Assembly: GCA_002404345.1 (NCBI GenBank)
Contig: DHJN01000119.1
Span: forward strand, 4,206 to 24,952
DNA: 20,747 bases
Source of the DNA: Actinobacteria bacterium UBA4719
GTDB lineage: Bacteria; Actinomycetota; Actinomycetes; Actinomycetales; Dermatophilaceae
Reading direction: 5' to 3'
A program made the position numbers and the translations under genes. Of this stretch, positions 1 through 7,680 are shown one piece after another. Under the pieces are notes generated by a model, which ran no database searches, had not been told where the DNA came from, and saw only the letters and a list, made by a program, of their open reading frames with translations. Position 1 is the stretch's first letter. Every line of letters begins with the position of its first letter.

Positions 1-1410
1 GACACCGTGGGCAACTTCGGGTCCTCGTTGGAGCTGCTGTCACAGCGCGCGACGTACCTGTACTCCGACGCCAACCGTTACTGGTACGACACGCAGGCCT
101 CCGTGACGCGGAAGGCTGCGGACTATGCCGACGGGCTGCGGGACAAGCCGGAGGAGGTCTGGGCCGAGATCGTCCGTCGGCTGCAACCGGAGTCCCTTCA
201 TCGCGGCGGGTTCGCCGCTGTCTCGGTTGCGCCGGACTCGTCCTCGGAGATCCAGGACACCGAGGAAGCCCGCCTCGTCATCCTGCACCCGTCCCAGACA
301 CACTCCAAGGGGTCCGCGGACTCATCCGCAATGACGTTCGCCGGTGAGGCGTTCGACCGACGGGGCTCGGCGCAGCGGACGAACCGGAACATGGTCGTCT
401 TCCTAGCCGGCGATTCCAAACGCATGGAGGAGCTGTCCGAGTCGGTTCGGCACTACCTGGCGTGGACGTGGGTGTCCGCCCGCAAGGTGGATCTCGACCT
501 CTCCCCGCAGCAGCTCAATCAGGTCGACTCCAACGTGACCCGCAACGACGAGGACGTGACCGCTCGGATCGCCCAGACCTACCACTGGGCCCTCGTGCCA
601 GAGCAGCCCGACCCGGGACGTCCGGCCGTTATGGCGGTCGAGAAGGCCGAGGGTGCCAATGCCCGACTTGCTGAACGGGTCACGGACAAGCTGATCAGAT
701 CTGGGCTGCTTGCGAGCTCGGTTGCGGCTCGTTCGATTAGGCTCGACATGGATCAGCGCCTGAGTTCGGTGTGGGACCGCGGGCACGTGTCGGTCGGGGA
801 GCTTTGGGGGTACTACTGCAAGTACCCCTATCTCACGCGAATGCGAGATCGCTCCGTCCTGGTGGATGGTGTGCTGTCCACGCTGACCTCGCTCATGTGG
901 GATCTCGAGGGTTTTGCCCTGGCAGACTCCTACGACGAGGCCAGCGGCAGGTATGTAGGGCTGGTCCTGCCAAGCGGCGATGCCCGGTTCGGGCAGATCA
1001 CTGACGGGTCGCTGCTCGTGGCGCCCTCGGTTGCCAAGGCCCAGACAGTGCCTGCATCGGCGCCGGGCGAAGAGACTGGAGAGGGCACGGATGTCAGTCG
1101 TGGAGGGCTGGGCGGCTCGGCGTTTGTGGATGGGGCCGGCTTGGAGCGCGGAGTCGTTGTGCCGGATAAAGCTCACAACATCCGGTACTTCGGGGTCTTC
1201 CGTGTCGACCCCGAGCGCTACGCCCGGGACCTGACCCGCGTCAGCCAGGAGGTCCTGCAGCAGCTCGCCGCGGTGGACGGGGCCCAGCTCGATGTCACCA
1301 TCGAGGTGCACGCCAAGACACCGGACGGCTTCCCAGACGACAAGGTGCGGGTGGTGCTGGAGAACGCGCGGACGCTGAAGTTCGAGCAGTCCTCGTTCGA
1401 GGACGACTGA
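1..1410 (+). CDS. DUF499-family ATPase, C-terminal part (5' truncated by window)
   Basis: The frame is open to the first base, so this is the 3' part of a longer gene; the GTG at base 7 is probably internal. About 469 codons are visible. The text matches the C-terminal half of large DUF499 proteins, which are P-loop ATPases found beside DUF1156 DNA methylases and helicases in predicted anti-phage operons. Seen here: an internal region with an LVILHP-type strand, a stretch on disposing of bound RTNRNMVVFLAG-like sequence, and a conserved end (RYFGVFRVD, then EVLQQL, VTIEVHA, GFPDDKVRVVLENARTLKF). The P-loop domain itself would lie upstream. The helicase gene starts 4 bp after the stop, so the two are surely cotranscribed. 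By family knowledge the ATPase probably cooperates with a methylase encoded upstream; that is inference. Family call fairly sure, function less so. Confidence 0.75.
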   Translation, partial: DTVGNFGSSLELLSQRATYLYSDANRYWYDTQASVTRKAADYADGLRDKPEEVWAEIVRRLQPESLHRGGFAAVSVAPDSSSEIQDTEEARLVILHPSQTHSKGSADSSAMTFAGEAFDRRGSAQRTNRNMVVFLAGDSKRMEELSESVRHYLAWTWVSARKVDLDLSPQQLNQVDSNVTRNDEDVTARIAQTYHWALVPEQPDPGRPAVMAVEKAEGANARLAERVTDKLIRSGLLASSVAARSIRLDMDQRLSSVWDRGHVSVGELWGYYCKYPYLTRMRDRSVLVDGVLSTLTSLMWDLEGFALADSYDEASGRYVGLVLPSGDARFGQITDGSLLVAPSVAKAQTVPASAPGEETGEGTDVSRGGLGGSAFVDGAGLERGVVVPDKAHNIRYFGVFRVDPERYARDLTRVSQEVLQQLAAVDGAQLDVTIEVHAKTPDGFPDDKVRVVLENARTLKFEQSSFEDD

Positions 1411-1414
1411 GCTC

Positions 1415-3655
1415 GTGACCGCCGGCCATGGTGCGCCCGTGACCGTCGCCTCCGTCGTGGGCGCTGACGCTCGGGAAGTCTCATCGCGTGCCCGAGACCT
1501 GGTTGCTCGCGCCGGGCGCGTTTCCGAGTCGGAGGACATAGCGCGCCAGCATGTCCAGCAGGCGTTCGCGGCGCTGCGGTCTGAGATGGTGCGCCGCGAT
1601 CTGGCCGCAATCCCGGTGGAGCGGTTGAAGGACTCGACCGCTGGTCGACTTCGTTTTGGTCCCCTCGCGTCTGCGGGTTATGTCACCGTGCTCGACGTAC
1701 TTGATGCCACTCCGTCGGCGTTGTTGAGCGTGCCGGGCGTTGGCCAGCAGACAGCAACCCAGATCCATGCCGCCGCCAGGCAAGTCGCAACAGCCATCGA
1801 AGACGGTCTCAAAGTTCGGGTGGATCTCGATCCTGGCAACGTCCTGAGCACAAGTCTGTTGGTCGCATTGAGCCGGCTCGACCGGGTTCAACGCGCGGCA
1901 TCGCAGGTGCGGGAACACGCCCGGACTGTCGCAGAGTCAGCCGGACCGGACGTCGAGACGGCCACACCGACGACCGGCCGGGTCCGCTGGTTCTTCACCG
2001 GCCGCGCAAAGAAGGAACGTGCTTCCGAAGCACTCTCAAGGCTCACTGAGTGCCTGACGTGGGCTGACGGCCAAGACATCTGGAGCCAACTCGACGTCGT
2101 GACGGCTGAAGCGCAGACAGCCGATCCGCCCGAGCAGGTGTGGCGCGACTTCGAACGGCGATCCCCGGAGTTCTACGGGCTTTTGGGCGAGGTCGTTGAC
2201 CTCAAGCTCGACGTCGCGGCATCGGAGGGATTCCTCCCGGCGGAGATCCTCGCGAGTGTCCATGAGCAGCAGCTCGACGAGACGTTCCTCAATGTGTCTC
2301 TGCGCGGCTACCAGTCCTTCGGAGCTCGGTTCGCCCTGGTGCAGCGGCGCGTCATCATTGGCGACGAGATGGGCCTCGGGAAGACGATCCAGGCCATCGC
2401 TGCGATCGCTCACCTCAAGTTCACTGGTGGCACGCACTTCCTCGTCGTCTGCCCGGCGAGCGTCCTGATCAACTGGACACGGGAGGTGGCCGCACGAAGC
2501 CACGTCACGGCATACCAGCTGTATGGACCCGACCGGGAGGTCAACCTGCGCCGCTGGGTGAGCCGTGGCGACGTGGGCGTGACGACGTTTGAGTCCCTGC
2601 GCACGCTGACGATTCCCTCCGAAGTCCGCATCGGCATGCTCGTGGTCGATGAAGCCCACTACACCAAAAACCCTGCGACGCAACGCTCCCAAAACGTCAA
2701 CACCATGGCGCAACGGTGCGAACGCGTCCTCTTCCTCACCGGTACGCCGATGGAGAACCGGGTCGAGGAGTTCCGGAACCTCGTGGGCTACTTGCAACCG
2801 CGGCTGGTCGCCAATGTGGAGGGCCGGTATGCGATCGCCGGCCCCGACGCATTCCGCAAGGCCGTCGCGCCCGTTTACCTGCGCCGCAACCAGGAAGACG
2901 TGCTCACCGAGCTCCCCGCGCTCTTACAGGTCGATGAATGGGAGGAGTTCGGTTCCATCGACTTCGCGGCCTACCGCGATGCGGTCGCGCGAGGGAACTT
3001 CATGGCGATGCGTCGGGCCGCCTTCGCCAGCGGAGATCCGCGGAGCTCGGCCAAGTTGCACCGGCTCCTCGAGATCGCCGACGAGGCCGGCGAGAACGGT
3101 CACAAGGTGCTGGTCTTCTCGTTCTTCCGCGACGTGCTGGCGACTGTTCACCGAGCCCTGGGACCACGAGCCTTCGGACCGCTGACCGGTGACGTCACCC
3201 CCGCGAAACGGCAAGCGCTGGTCGACGCATTCACCCGGGCAGATGGCCCCGCAGTCCTGGTGAGCCAGATCGCAGCCGGCGGGGTCGGGCTGAATATGCA
3301 GGCCGCCTCGGTCGTGATCCTGTGTGAGCCCCAGGTCAAGCCCACGACGGAGGCGCAGGCCGTTGCTCGTGCACACCGTATGGGACAGCTCCGGACTGTC
3401 CAGGTGCACCGGCTGCTCACCCAGGACAGCGTCGACCAACGCATGCTGGAGATCCTCGAAGGCAAAGCTCGTCTATTCGATGAGTACGCGCGTCGAAGCG
3501 AGGTGGCGGACACCAGCCCTGAGGCTGTCGATATCTCTGAGGTGTCGCTCACCCGCGAGGTGGTGGCCAAGGAGCAAGAGCGTCTCGCCCTGAAGATCAT
3601 GGCTGAGATGGCTACGCCTGGGGTCGACAACTACGCCGAGGAAACGGACTCCTGA
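1415..3655 (+). CDS. SNF2-type DEAH-box helicase with helix-hairpin-helix insert
   Basis: 746-residue superfamily 2 helicase/translocase. The N-terminal third has a helix-hairpin-helix motif (SVPGVGQQTA, about residues 105-118), a DNA-binding element unusual at this position in SNF2 proteins. The motor domain follows: Walker A GDEMGLGKT at 316-324, Walker B DEAH at 412-415, motif III LTGTPMENR near 440, motif V GGVGLNMQAA near 620-630 and motif VI ARAHRMGQ at 651-658, all intact, so it should hydrolyse ATP and translocate on DNA. The GTG start lies 4 bp after the upstream ATPase stop; no strong ribosome site is visible, consistent with translational coupling. Paired with a DUF499 ATPase it fits the helicase part of a helicase/methylase/ATPase anti-phage operon (resembling what has been called Hma, from memory). 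It could instead be a DISARM-like SNF2 protein, but none of the other DISARM genes are visible. Confidence 0.88.
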   Translation: MTAGHGAPVTVASVVGADAREVSSRARDLVARAGRVSESEDIARQHVQQAFAALRSEMVRRDLAAIPVERLKDSTAGRLRFGPLASAGYVTVLDVLDATPSALLSVPGVGQQTATQIHAAARQVATAIEDGLKVRVDLDPGNVLSTSLLVALSRLDRVQRAASQVREHARTVAESAGPDVETATPTTGRVRWFFTGRAKKERASEALSRLTECLTWADGQDIWSQLDVVTAEAQTADPPEQVWRDFERRSPEFYGLLGEVVDLKLDVAASEGFLPAEILASVHEQQLDETFLNVSLRGYQSFGARFALVQRRVIIGDEMGLGKTIQAIAAIAHLKFTGGTHFLVVCPASVLINWTREVAARSHVTAYQLYGPDREVNLRRWVSRGDVGVTTFESLRTLTIPSEVRIGMLVVDEAHYTKNPATQRSQNVNTMAQRCERVLFLTGTPMENRVEEFRNLVGYLQPRLVANVEGRYAIAGPDAFRKAVAPVYLRRNQEDVLTELPALLQVDEWEEFGSIDFAAYRDAVARGNFMAMRRAAFASGDPRSSAKLHRLLEIADEAGENGHKVLVFSFFRDVLATVHRALGPRAFGPLTGDVTPAKRQALVDAFTRADGPAVLVSQIAAGGVGLNMQAASVVILCEPQVKPTTEAQAVARAHRMGQLRTVQVHRLLTQDSVDQRMLEILEGKARLFDEYARRSEVADTSPEAVDISEVSLTREVVAKEQERLALKIMAEMATPGVDNYAEETDS

Positions 3656-3750
3656 TCATGCCGGGTCGGTGCTGACCTCTCGTCATCATCGCAACCTCTA
3701 CCGGATGCGGGCGCACCGATGGGCCGTGGGCTTGTGCTGGCAAGAGCAGT

Positions 3751-3767
3751 GCCGCCGTTTGGGCGGC
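3751..3767. terminator. Hairpin between convergent genes
   Basis: A perfect 6-bp GC stem (GCCGCC / GGCGGC) with a 5-base loop lies about 95 bp past the helicase stop and about 70 bp past the stop of the oppositely oriented M48-like gene. There is no T run, so it would act as a weak or bidirectional terminator at best. Position between two convergent genes is the main support. Confidence 0.4.
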
Positions 3768-3835
3768 CGCTGAGCCTTGGTGTCGGGCAGTCTGAGGCCC
3801 TGCTTGGTTCCCGACGCTGGCTGGCAGATCATCGC

Positions 3836-4723
3836 CTACTCCTGGGTCGGTTGGCTGGCCACCAGAGCCAGAGACGGGCAGACGACGGGGCCGGTCAGGC
3901 GGTGGATGCGCTCGAGAGTCCGCGGCTCGGGCAAGCAGCGCCGAAGGAACCGCCCGAGCGCGTCCCCGAGCTCGTGGTCGGCCACGAACCGGTCGGAGTC
4001 GTCCTGTGCGCGCATGCGCCAATTGCGCTGCCACTCCGGGGCCAGGTACGTCAGAGCGATGGACACGGCCACCACCAGTCCTCCAGCGATCCGGCCGTCG
4101 GCCACGGACTGCGCAACCGCGACCGCGCTCACCACGAACCGAATGCGCCAGGCGAATTCGGTTAGCGGCAACAAACCGATCGCCTTTGCGATCACCAGGC
4201 AGACCGTACGCACCAGCTGCCACGGAATCGTCCAGAACTCGACCGCGATGTCGAACCTGGTCTGGCCCAGGCGAATCCGTCCGACGGCGGCGGCGACCAC
4301 GGCAGCCGCCTGGTCGGCCGGCAGCTGGCCCAACTGGGCGGCCCGCAGGAGACCGGCAGAGACCACGACGCTGCGGCGCCCTGCTGCGCCAGCGCTGATC
4401 CCCACCTCACCGTCGCGCGCGTAGAGCTCGACCGCCGGCGGGCCGAGGCCCCTCTGGCACAGGAGCGCGATCGCTGGCGCCAGAGCCGCAGCCTCCACCT
4501 CGCTCAAGACCCGTGCACGGCCCAGCAACCGGACCGATGGCCGCTCCAGGCCGCCCGCGCACAGAACGACCGTCAGGGTCAGGCCGCCGGCGAAGAGCGC
4601 CAAGCCCGGCAATGGCGGGAGCAGGGCACCGATCATGCAGGTCAGCACGGTGCTCACGACCAGGCCCGGCGACCGGGCCAGCGCCTGCGACATCCCCGGT
4701 GAACGTGCCATCGCCCTCCACAT
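3836..4723 (-). CDS. Membrane protein of M48 (HtpX-like) peptidase architecture with lost HExxH
   Basis: 295-residue membrane protein. Two hydrophobic segments lie near residues 21-37 and 38-58, and more between about 166 and 235. The segment between them reads like the core of actinobacterial M48 zinc peptidases: RRSVVVSAGLLRAAQLG, then the helix that should carry the zinc motif, AVVAAAVGRIRLG. In the family this helix reads (A)HExGHxRxG; here the two His and the catalytic Glu are Ala145, Ala146 and Arg149. The later third-ligand region is still recognisable (DSDRFVADHELGDAL). It therefore looks like a pseudoprotease that keeps the fold but cannot bind catalytic zinc. The gene is divergent from the hypothetical operon starting at 4937. 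Start uncertain: ATG at 4723 gives the longest frame, while a nearer ATG at 4711 follows a GGAGG with short spacing. Role unknown; substrate binding or scaffold duty is a guess. Confidence 0.65.
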   Translation of the reverse strand: MWRAMARSPGMSQALARSPGLVVSTVLTCMIGALLPPLPGLALFAGGLTLTVVLCAGGLERPSVRLLGRARVLSEVEAAALAPAIALLCQRGLGPPAVELYARDGEVGISAGAAGRRSVVVSAGLLRAAQLGQLPADQAAAVVAAAVGRIRLGQTRFDIAVEFWTIPWQLVRTVCLVIAKAIGLLPLTEFAWRIRFVVSAVAVAQSVADGRIAGGLVVAVSIALTYLAPEWQRNWRMRAQDDSDRFVADHELGDALGRFLRRCLPEPRTLERIHRLTGPVVCPSLALVASQPTQE

Positions 4724-4844
4724 CCATGAGTGAAGCCACTAGTGCGATTGCCTCGATTTTGGCGATTGTCAGCCGCCAGCGGCCGGACCCGCCCTTAGGG
4801 ACTTCGAGATCAAGTCTGGGCCCACCCTCCGACACCGCGGCGAG

Positions 4845-4853
4845 TTATCCACA
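4845..4853 (+). other. Single perfect DnaA-box sequence
   Basis: TTATCCACA matches the consensus DnaA box exactly and lies in the 213-bp divergent intergenic region between the M48-like gene and the hypothetical operon. Only one copy was seen and there is no AT-rich unwinding segment, so it is not evidence for an origin; it may be chance or a DnaA-responsive promoter site. Confidence 0.3.
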
Positions 4854-4936
4854 GCCGCCGACCGAGGCAGGCACCAAAACCGGGCGGGATGGCTGGATGG
4901 ACACGGAAGACCCGAACGAGACAAGGAGCTGGAACC

Positions 4937-5284
4937 GTGATGACGACCGACACAATCGACCAGGACGCCGGGGACACGCTGGCCGCGGTCGCCCGGCTGT
5001 TGCACCACGCGGCGGTCCGCGCCTGGGCGCAGGCCGAGTCCGAAGGGCCCCGGTCGTCTCTGCATCTGCTGGGCCTGGGGATCCACATCGCTTCATGCCA
5101 GGCGGTGGCCATGCTGCCGCCCGACGCCAACCTGGAGGGACAGCCCCCGACACAGGACGACGTCGCGCAACTGCTGCGTTCCGCCGAGGAGCTGACCCGC
5201 GCCATCCCGGTCCTGGACCAGCCGGCCGGGATCTCGCCGCTGGTCGTGGCCATCTGCGACCTCATGCGCGAGGCGACGCCGTGA
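4937..5284 (+). CDS. Small helical hypothetical protein, first gene of a coupled pair
   Basis: About 115 residues, no recognised domain. The sequence is mostly amphipathic helix with many Ala and Leu and no signal peptide or membrane segment. The GTG start at 4937 was chosen over an in-frame ATG 48 bp upstream because AAGGAG ends 8 bp before it; the immediately following ATG at 4940 is also possible. The stop codon overlaps the GTG of the next gene by 4 bp (GTGA), so the two proteins are translationally coupled and may act together or form a complex. Small helical proteins like this are frequent beside transfer and regulatory genes of actinobacterial integrated elements, which fits the context but does not give a function. 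Confidence 0.7.
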   Translation: MMTTDTIDQDAGDTLAAVARLLHHAAVRAWAQAESEGPRSSLHLLGLGIHIASCQAVAMLPPDANLEGQPPTQDDVAQLLRSAEELTRAIPVLDQPAGISPLVVAICDLMREATP

Positions 5285-6741
5285 AACGACAGGACGAGCG
5301 CAGCGTCGGCGAGCTGCTCCTGGATGCCGACTTCACCACCCGCCAGGGCCTAATGGACGTTAGCGGGCAGGACGCGTCGGCGATGCTGCGAACCTGGGGC
5401 GAGGTTGTCCAGTCCGCCTCCGAACTCTGGGCCACCCTTCCTCAGCCCTTCCGAGGAACCAATAGCCCAATCGACGGTGCCACCATGCATCGGCTGGAGT
5501 CGATGAGCCAGGCGATGCACCGTGACCAGGTCCGGCGGGGATGGCCCGGCGACGGCCCCAGCGACGAGCGGCTGCTCCACGTCGCAGAGACGTTCACCCG
5601 CGCCGCCGACCTCATCGGCCGCCGAGGCGGACACATCGGCCCCACGGACCCCGCGATCCGTGCAGACCTTGACGCCGCCCGCATGCGGATCATGCACACC
5701 CTTTACGTCAGCGCCCACAGCGTGGGCGTCGCGGCACAACAGCACGTAGCCGACGTGGAACTGGCCACCACCCGCGGCATGTCAGACCGGGGGAGACGCG
5801 CAGTGCCCCGAGGACAGGACGCCATCAACAGGCTCGCCGCGTTCGAGCAGCTCGCGGGCGCCTACGTCGGCACCCAGTTCGCGCGTGCCGCCCAGGGCGA
5901 ACATGTGCACGGACCCCACGGCGCTGAACGCCTCCAGCGGGCTCTCATCGGCTGGGACATCCAGGCCCACCGCACGCTGGCCGCCACCCCCACCCCGGCC
6001 AATCTGCTCCTGGCCAGCCGATCCCAGGCCGGCATCGCCACAGCTGCGGCCGCGATCCTGCATGCCGGCGCCAGCACCGGCCACGTCGACACGCACGCCT
6101 ACGAGGACCGCCTTGCCCCCACCCTCGACGCCACCCAGCGGGCCTGGACCCACGTCGCCGCCCGGTGGGCCGAGATGACCACCCCCGCCAGCCGCACCGA
6201 CTCGGACCTGGTCCACGCGGCAGGCGAGCTGCGTGCCGCCGTCCGCGAGGTCGCCCACGACAAGACCACCTGGGCTCGCCCCGAGGTCATGGCCGGTCGC
6301 GTCGACCTGGGCGAAGCAGCCGAGTACTTCCAACAGGCCTTGTCCACCGCAGTCGATGTCGCCTGCGTGACACGCGACGTCGCCGCCCAGGACGCCAACC
6401 TCTCCGGCCCGGCCCGCGCCATGTCCCACCGGGCCAACGCAGACATCGACCGCGCAGCCGACCCCAATCACCGAGACGAAAACGTCGTCTGGGTCACTGC
6501 TGGCGATGTCTACGCCAATCGCATGGTGACCATTCCCGCGCCCGTCCGCGCTGGACTCGTCGACGCCACCGACGCCCTCGTCCAGACCGCCAGCAAAGCC
6601 ATGTCAGCTGCCGCGTGCCTCGACAGAGGCGCCCAAGACAGACCCATGGGATCAGGGCAGGAGCCGGCCGTACCTCGCAGCCGTCGACCCGAGGGGCCCG
6701 CGCCTGCGGCTCAGGAGGTACGTCGTGTCGCCCGACCGTAG
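5281..6741 (+). CDS. Large all-helical hypothetical protein of mobile-element type
   Basis: 486 residues from the GTG that overlaps the previous stop. This start is preferred to in-frame starts far upstream because those would run through the preceding gene in another frame. The protein is Ala/His/Arg-rich and looks helical throughout, with repeated helical blocks such as ERLLHVAETFTRAADLIGRR (near 100), MRIMHTLYVSAHSVGVAAQQ (near 140) and ARAAQGEHVHGPHGAERLQR (near 205). There is no P-loop, nuclease motif, signal peptide or membrane segment that I can see. It is not a relaxase or coupling protein by motif. Possible roles are a structural or regulatory partner of the small protein encoded just before it. 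The last 30 or so residues are Arg/Pro-rich and probably disordered. Confidence 0.7.
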   Translation: MKRQDERSVGELLLDADFTTRQGLMDVSGQDASAMLRTWGEVVQSASELWATLPQPFRGTNSPIDGATMHRLESMSQAMHRDQVRRGWPGDGPSDERLLHVAETFTRAADLIGRRGGHIGPTDPAIRADLDAARMRIMHTLYVSAHSVGVAAQQHVADVELATTRGMSDRGRRAVPRGQDAINRLAAFEQLAGAYVGTQFARAAQGEHVHGPHGAERLQRALIGWDIQAHRTLAATPTPANLLLASRSQAGIATAAAAILHAGASTGHVDTHAYEDRLAPTLDATQRAWTHVAARWAEMTTPASRTDSDLVHAAGELRAAVREVAHDKTTWARPEVMAGRVDLGEAAEYFQQALSTAVDVACVTRDVAAQDANLSGPARAMSHRANADIDRAADPNHRDENVVWVTAGDVYANRMVTIPAPVRAGLVDATDALVQTASKAMSAAACLDRGAQDRPMGSGQEPAVPRSRRPEGPAPAAQEVRRVARP

Positions 6742-6842
6742 CGCTACCCAATCCTCGATGACCGCAGACAAGCCCTCCCCTTCCATAGGGATGGCGAAGG
6801 CGAGCAGGTCAAGCCGCTCGGCAGAGAGGAAGTGAAGAGGCG

Positions 6843-7199
6843 ATGATCATCCCCGAAACGCAAGTCGTTCGCCTGCTACGGAAGACAGCCAATCTGCTCA
6901 ACTCTGTCGCCGAAGCTGCGTGGGTTGCCGATACCCGATCATTGGCAAGGTGGGAGCTTCACCGTATCGGAACCGACGCCTTCCTCGCACAGCGCGACAT
7001 TCTCGACATGCTGGGTCAGCCCGGAGTGGTGGCGGCGCCCGAAGTCGACTTCGACATCGCGGCTGCGCTCGACCAGGCAGCTCAAACCATGGCCACGATT
7101 CCGGAAGAGTTCCAAACCCTGGTCACCCAGAGGCTGCAGGGACAAATCGCCTCGCTTGCCGAACGCGTGATTGCCCTCCGGCATGCGATTCAACTCTGA
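6843..7199 (+). CDS. Small hypothetical protein upstream of the excisionase gene
   Basis: 118 residues, mostly helical, with no recognised domain. The ATG follows a purine-rich stretch holding GAGAGGA and AAGAGG; the first has the better spacing. It lies about 100 bp after the coupled hypothetical pair and 16 bp before the excisionase-type gene on the same strand, so it may belong to either transcript. The C-terminal half looks like a coiled or helical-bundle segment. Nothing in it suggests an enzyme. A role with the excisionase would be guesswork. Confidence 0.65.
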   Translation: MIIPETQVVRLLRKTANLLNSVAEAAWVADTRSLARWELHRIGTDAFLAQRDILDMLGQPGVVAAPEVDFDIAAALDQAAQTMATIPEEFQTLVTQRLQGQIASLAERVIALRHAIQL

Positions 7200-7215
7200 T
7201 AGGACGGTGGTCCCC

Positions 7216-7422
7216 TTGCCTGACAATGAGCGGTCGCTAGGAAGTTCTGTTGTCGACCCGCTGTGGACTATCCAGGACGTCTCGGCCTACCTGGCGGTGC
7301 CCGTGCGGACGCTCTACCAGTGGCGTCACCGGGGGGAGGGTCCTCCGGCGATTCGCCTCGGACGTCACCTGCGTTATGACCCCGATAGCGTTCACAGCTG
7401 GGCGCTGAACCAGGCGAGCTGA
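7216..7422 (+). CDS. Excisionase-type helix-turn-helix protein (AlpA/MerR-like)
   Basis: About 68 residues. The sequence is a textbook short winged helix-turn-helix of the HTH_17/excisionase kind: LWTIQDVSAYLAVPVRTLYQ gives the helix-turn-helix, followed by WRHRGEGPPAIRLGRHLRY for the wing and DSVHSWAL at the end. Such proteins bend DNA at the attachment site and direct tyrosine integrases towards excision. The gene is followed immediately, overlapping nothing, by the N-terminal remnant of an integrase, the usual xis-int order. I prefer the TTG at 7216, which has AGGACGG 8 bp upstream. GTG at 7207 and ATG at 7171 are in-frame alternatives; the latter would overlap the preceding gene. Domain assignment is firm, start is not. 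Confidence 0.8.
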   Translation: MPDNERSLGSSVVDPLWTIQDVSAYLAVPVRTLYQWRHRGEGPPAIRLGRHLRYDPDSVHSWALNQAS

Positions 7423-7423
7423 A

Positions 7424-7680
7424 ATGGCTCAGTTGATCCGAGACCATCGTGCTGGCTGCTGGCTTGCTCGCAGGCGCGACCCGTCTGGGCATCAACGGAA
7501 GAGGTCATTCGCCCTGAAGTCGACGCCCAACGCTGGCTCGACCAGGCCCTCTCACTGGGTGTGACCCGTTTCTCCGGACCGATGAGCCTGGCAGCGCAAC
7601 GCGCCCTCATCGCCGAAGAGCGTGCGCTCATTCCTAGAATGACCGCCCGTCGTAGCGACTTGTTCGCCGTCGAACCTACT
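7424..7680 (+). pseudogene. Tyrosine integrase, N-terminal fragment with frameshift
   Basis: An ATG two bases after the excisionase stop opens a frame reading MAQLIRDHRAGCWLARRRDP, then SGHQRKRSFALK. This is the N-terminal arm-binding domain of actinobacterial phage-type integrases. The homology continues in another frame as VDAQRWLDQALSLGV, so one base has been lost near 7516-7520. Beyond about 7565 the text (RFSGPMSLAAQRALIAEERA) no longer resembles an integrase, and the core-binding and catalytic domains with the R-H-x-x-R-Y residues are absent. The gene is dead. Its truncation point is immediately next to the 3' end of the defence ATPase gene, which suggests that insertion or deletion of the defence segment broke it. 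Confidence 0.7.

Noticed and set aside
403..1539. 378-codon open frame on the minus strand opposite the DUF499 gene
   Set aside because: The + strand has family-level conservation and correct coupling to the helicase; the antisense text has no recognisable domain.
4724..4936. Replication origin around the DnaA box
   Set aside because: Only one box, no AT-rich stretch and no replication gene nearby.
5782..6471. 229-codon Gly-rich open frame on the minus strand
   Set aside because: Antisense shadow of the helical protein gene; the Gly/Val-rich text is the usual result of reading Ala/Thr codons backwards.
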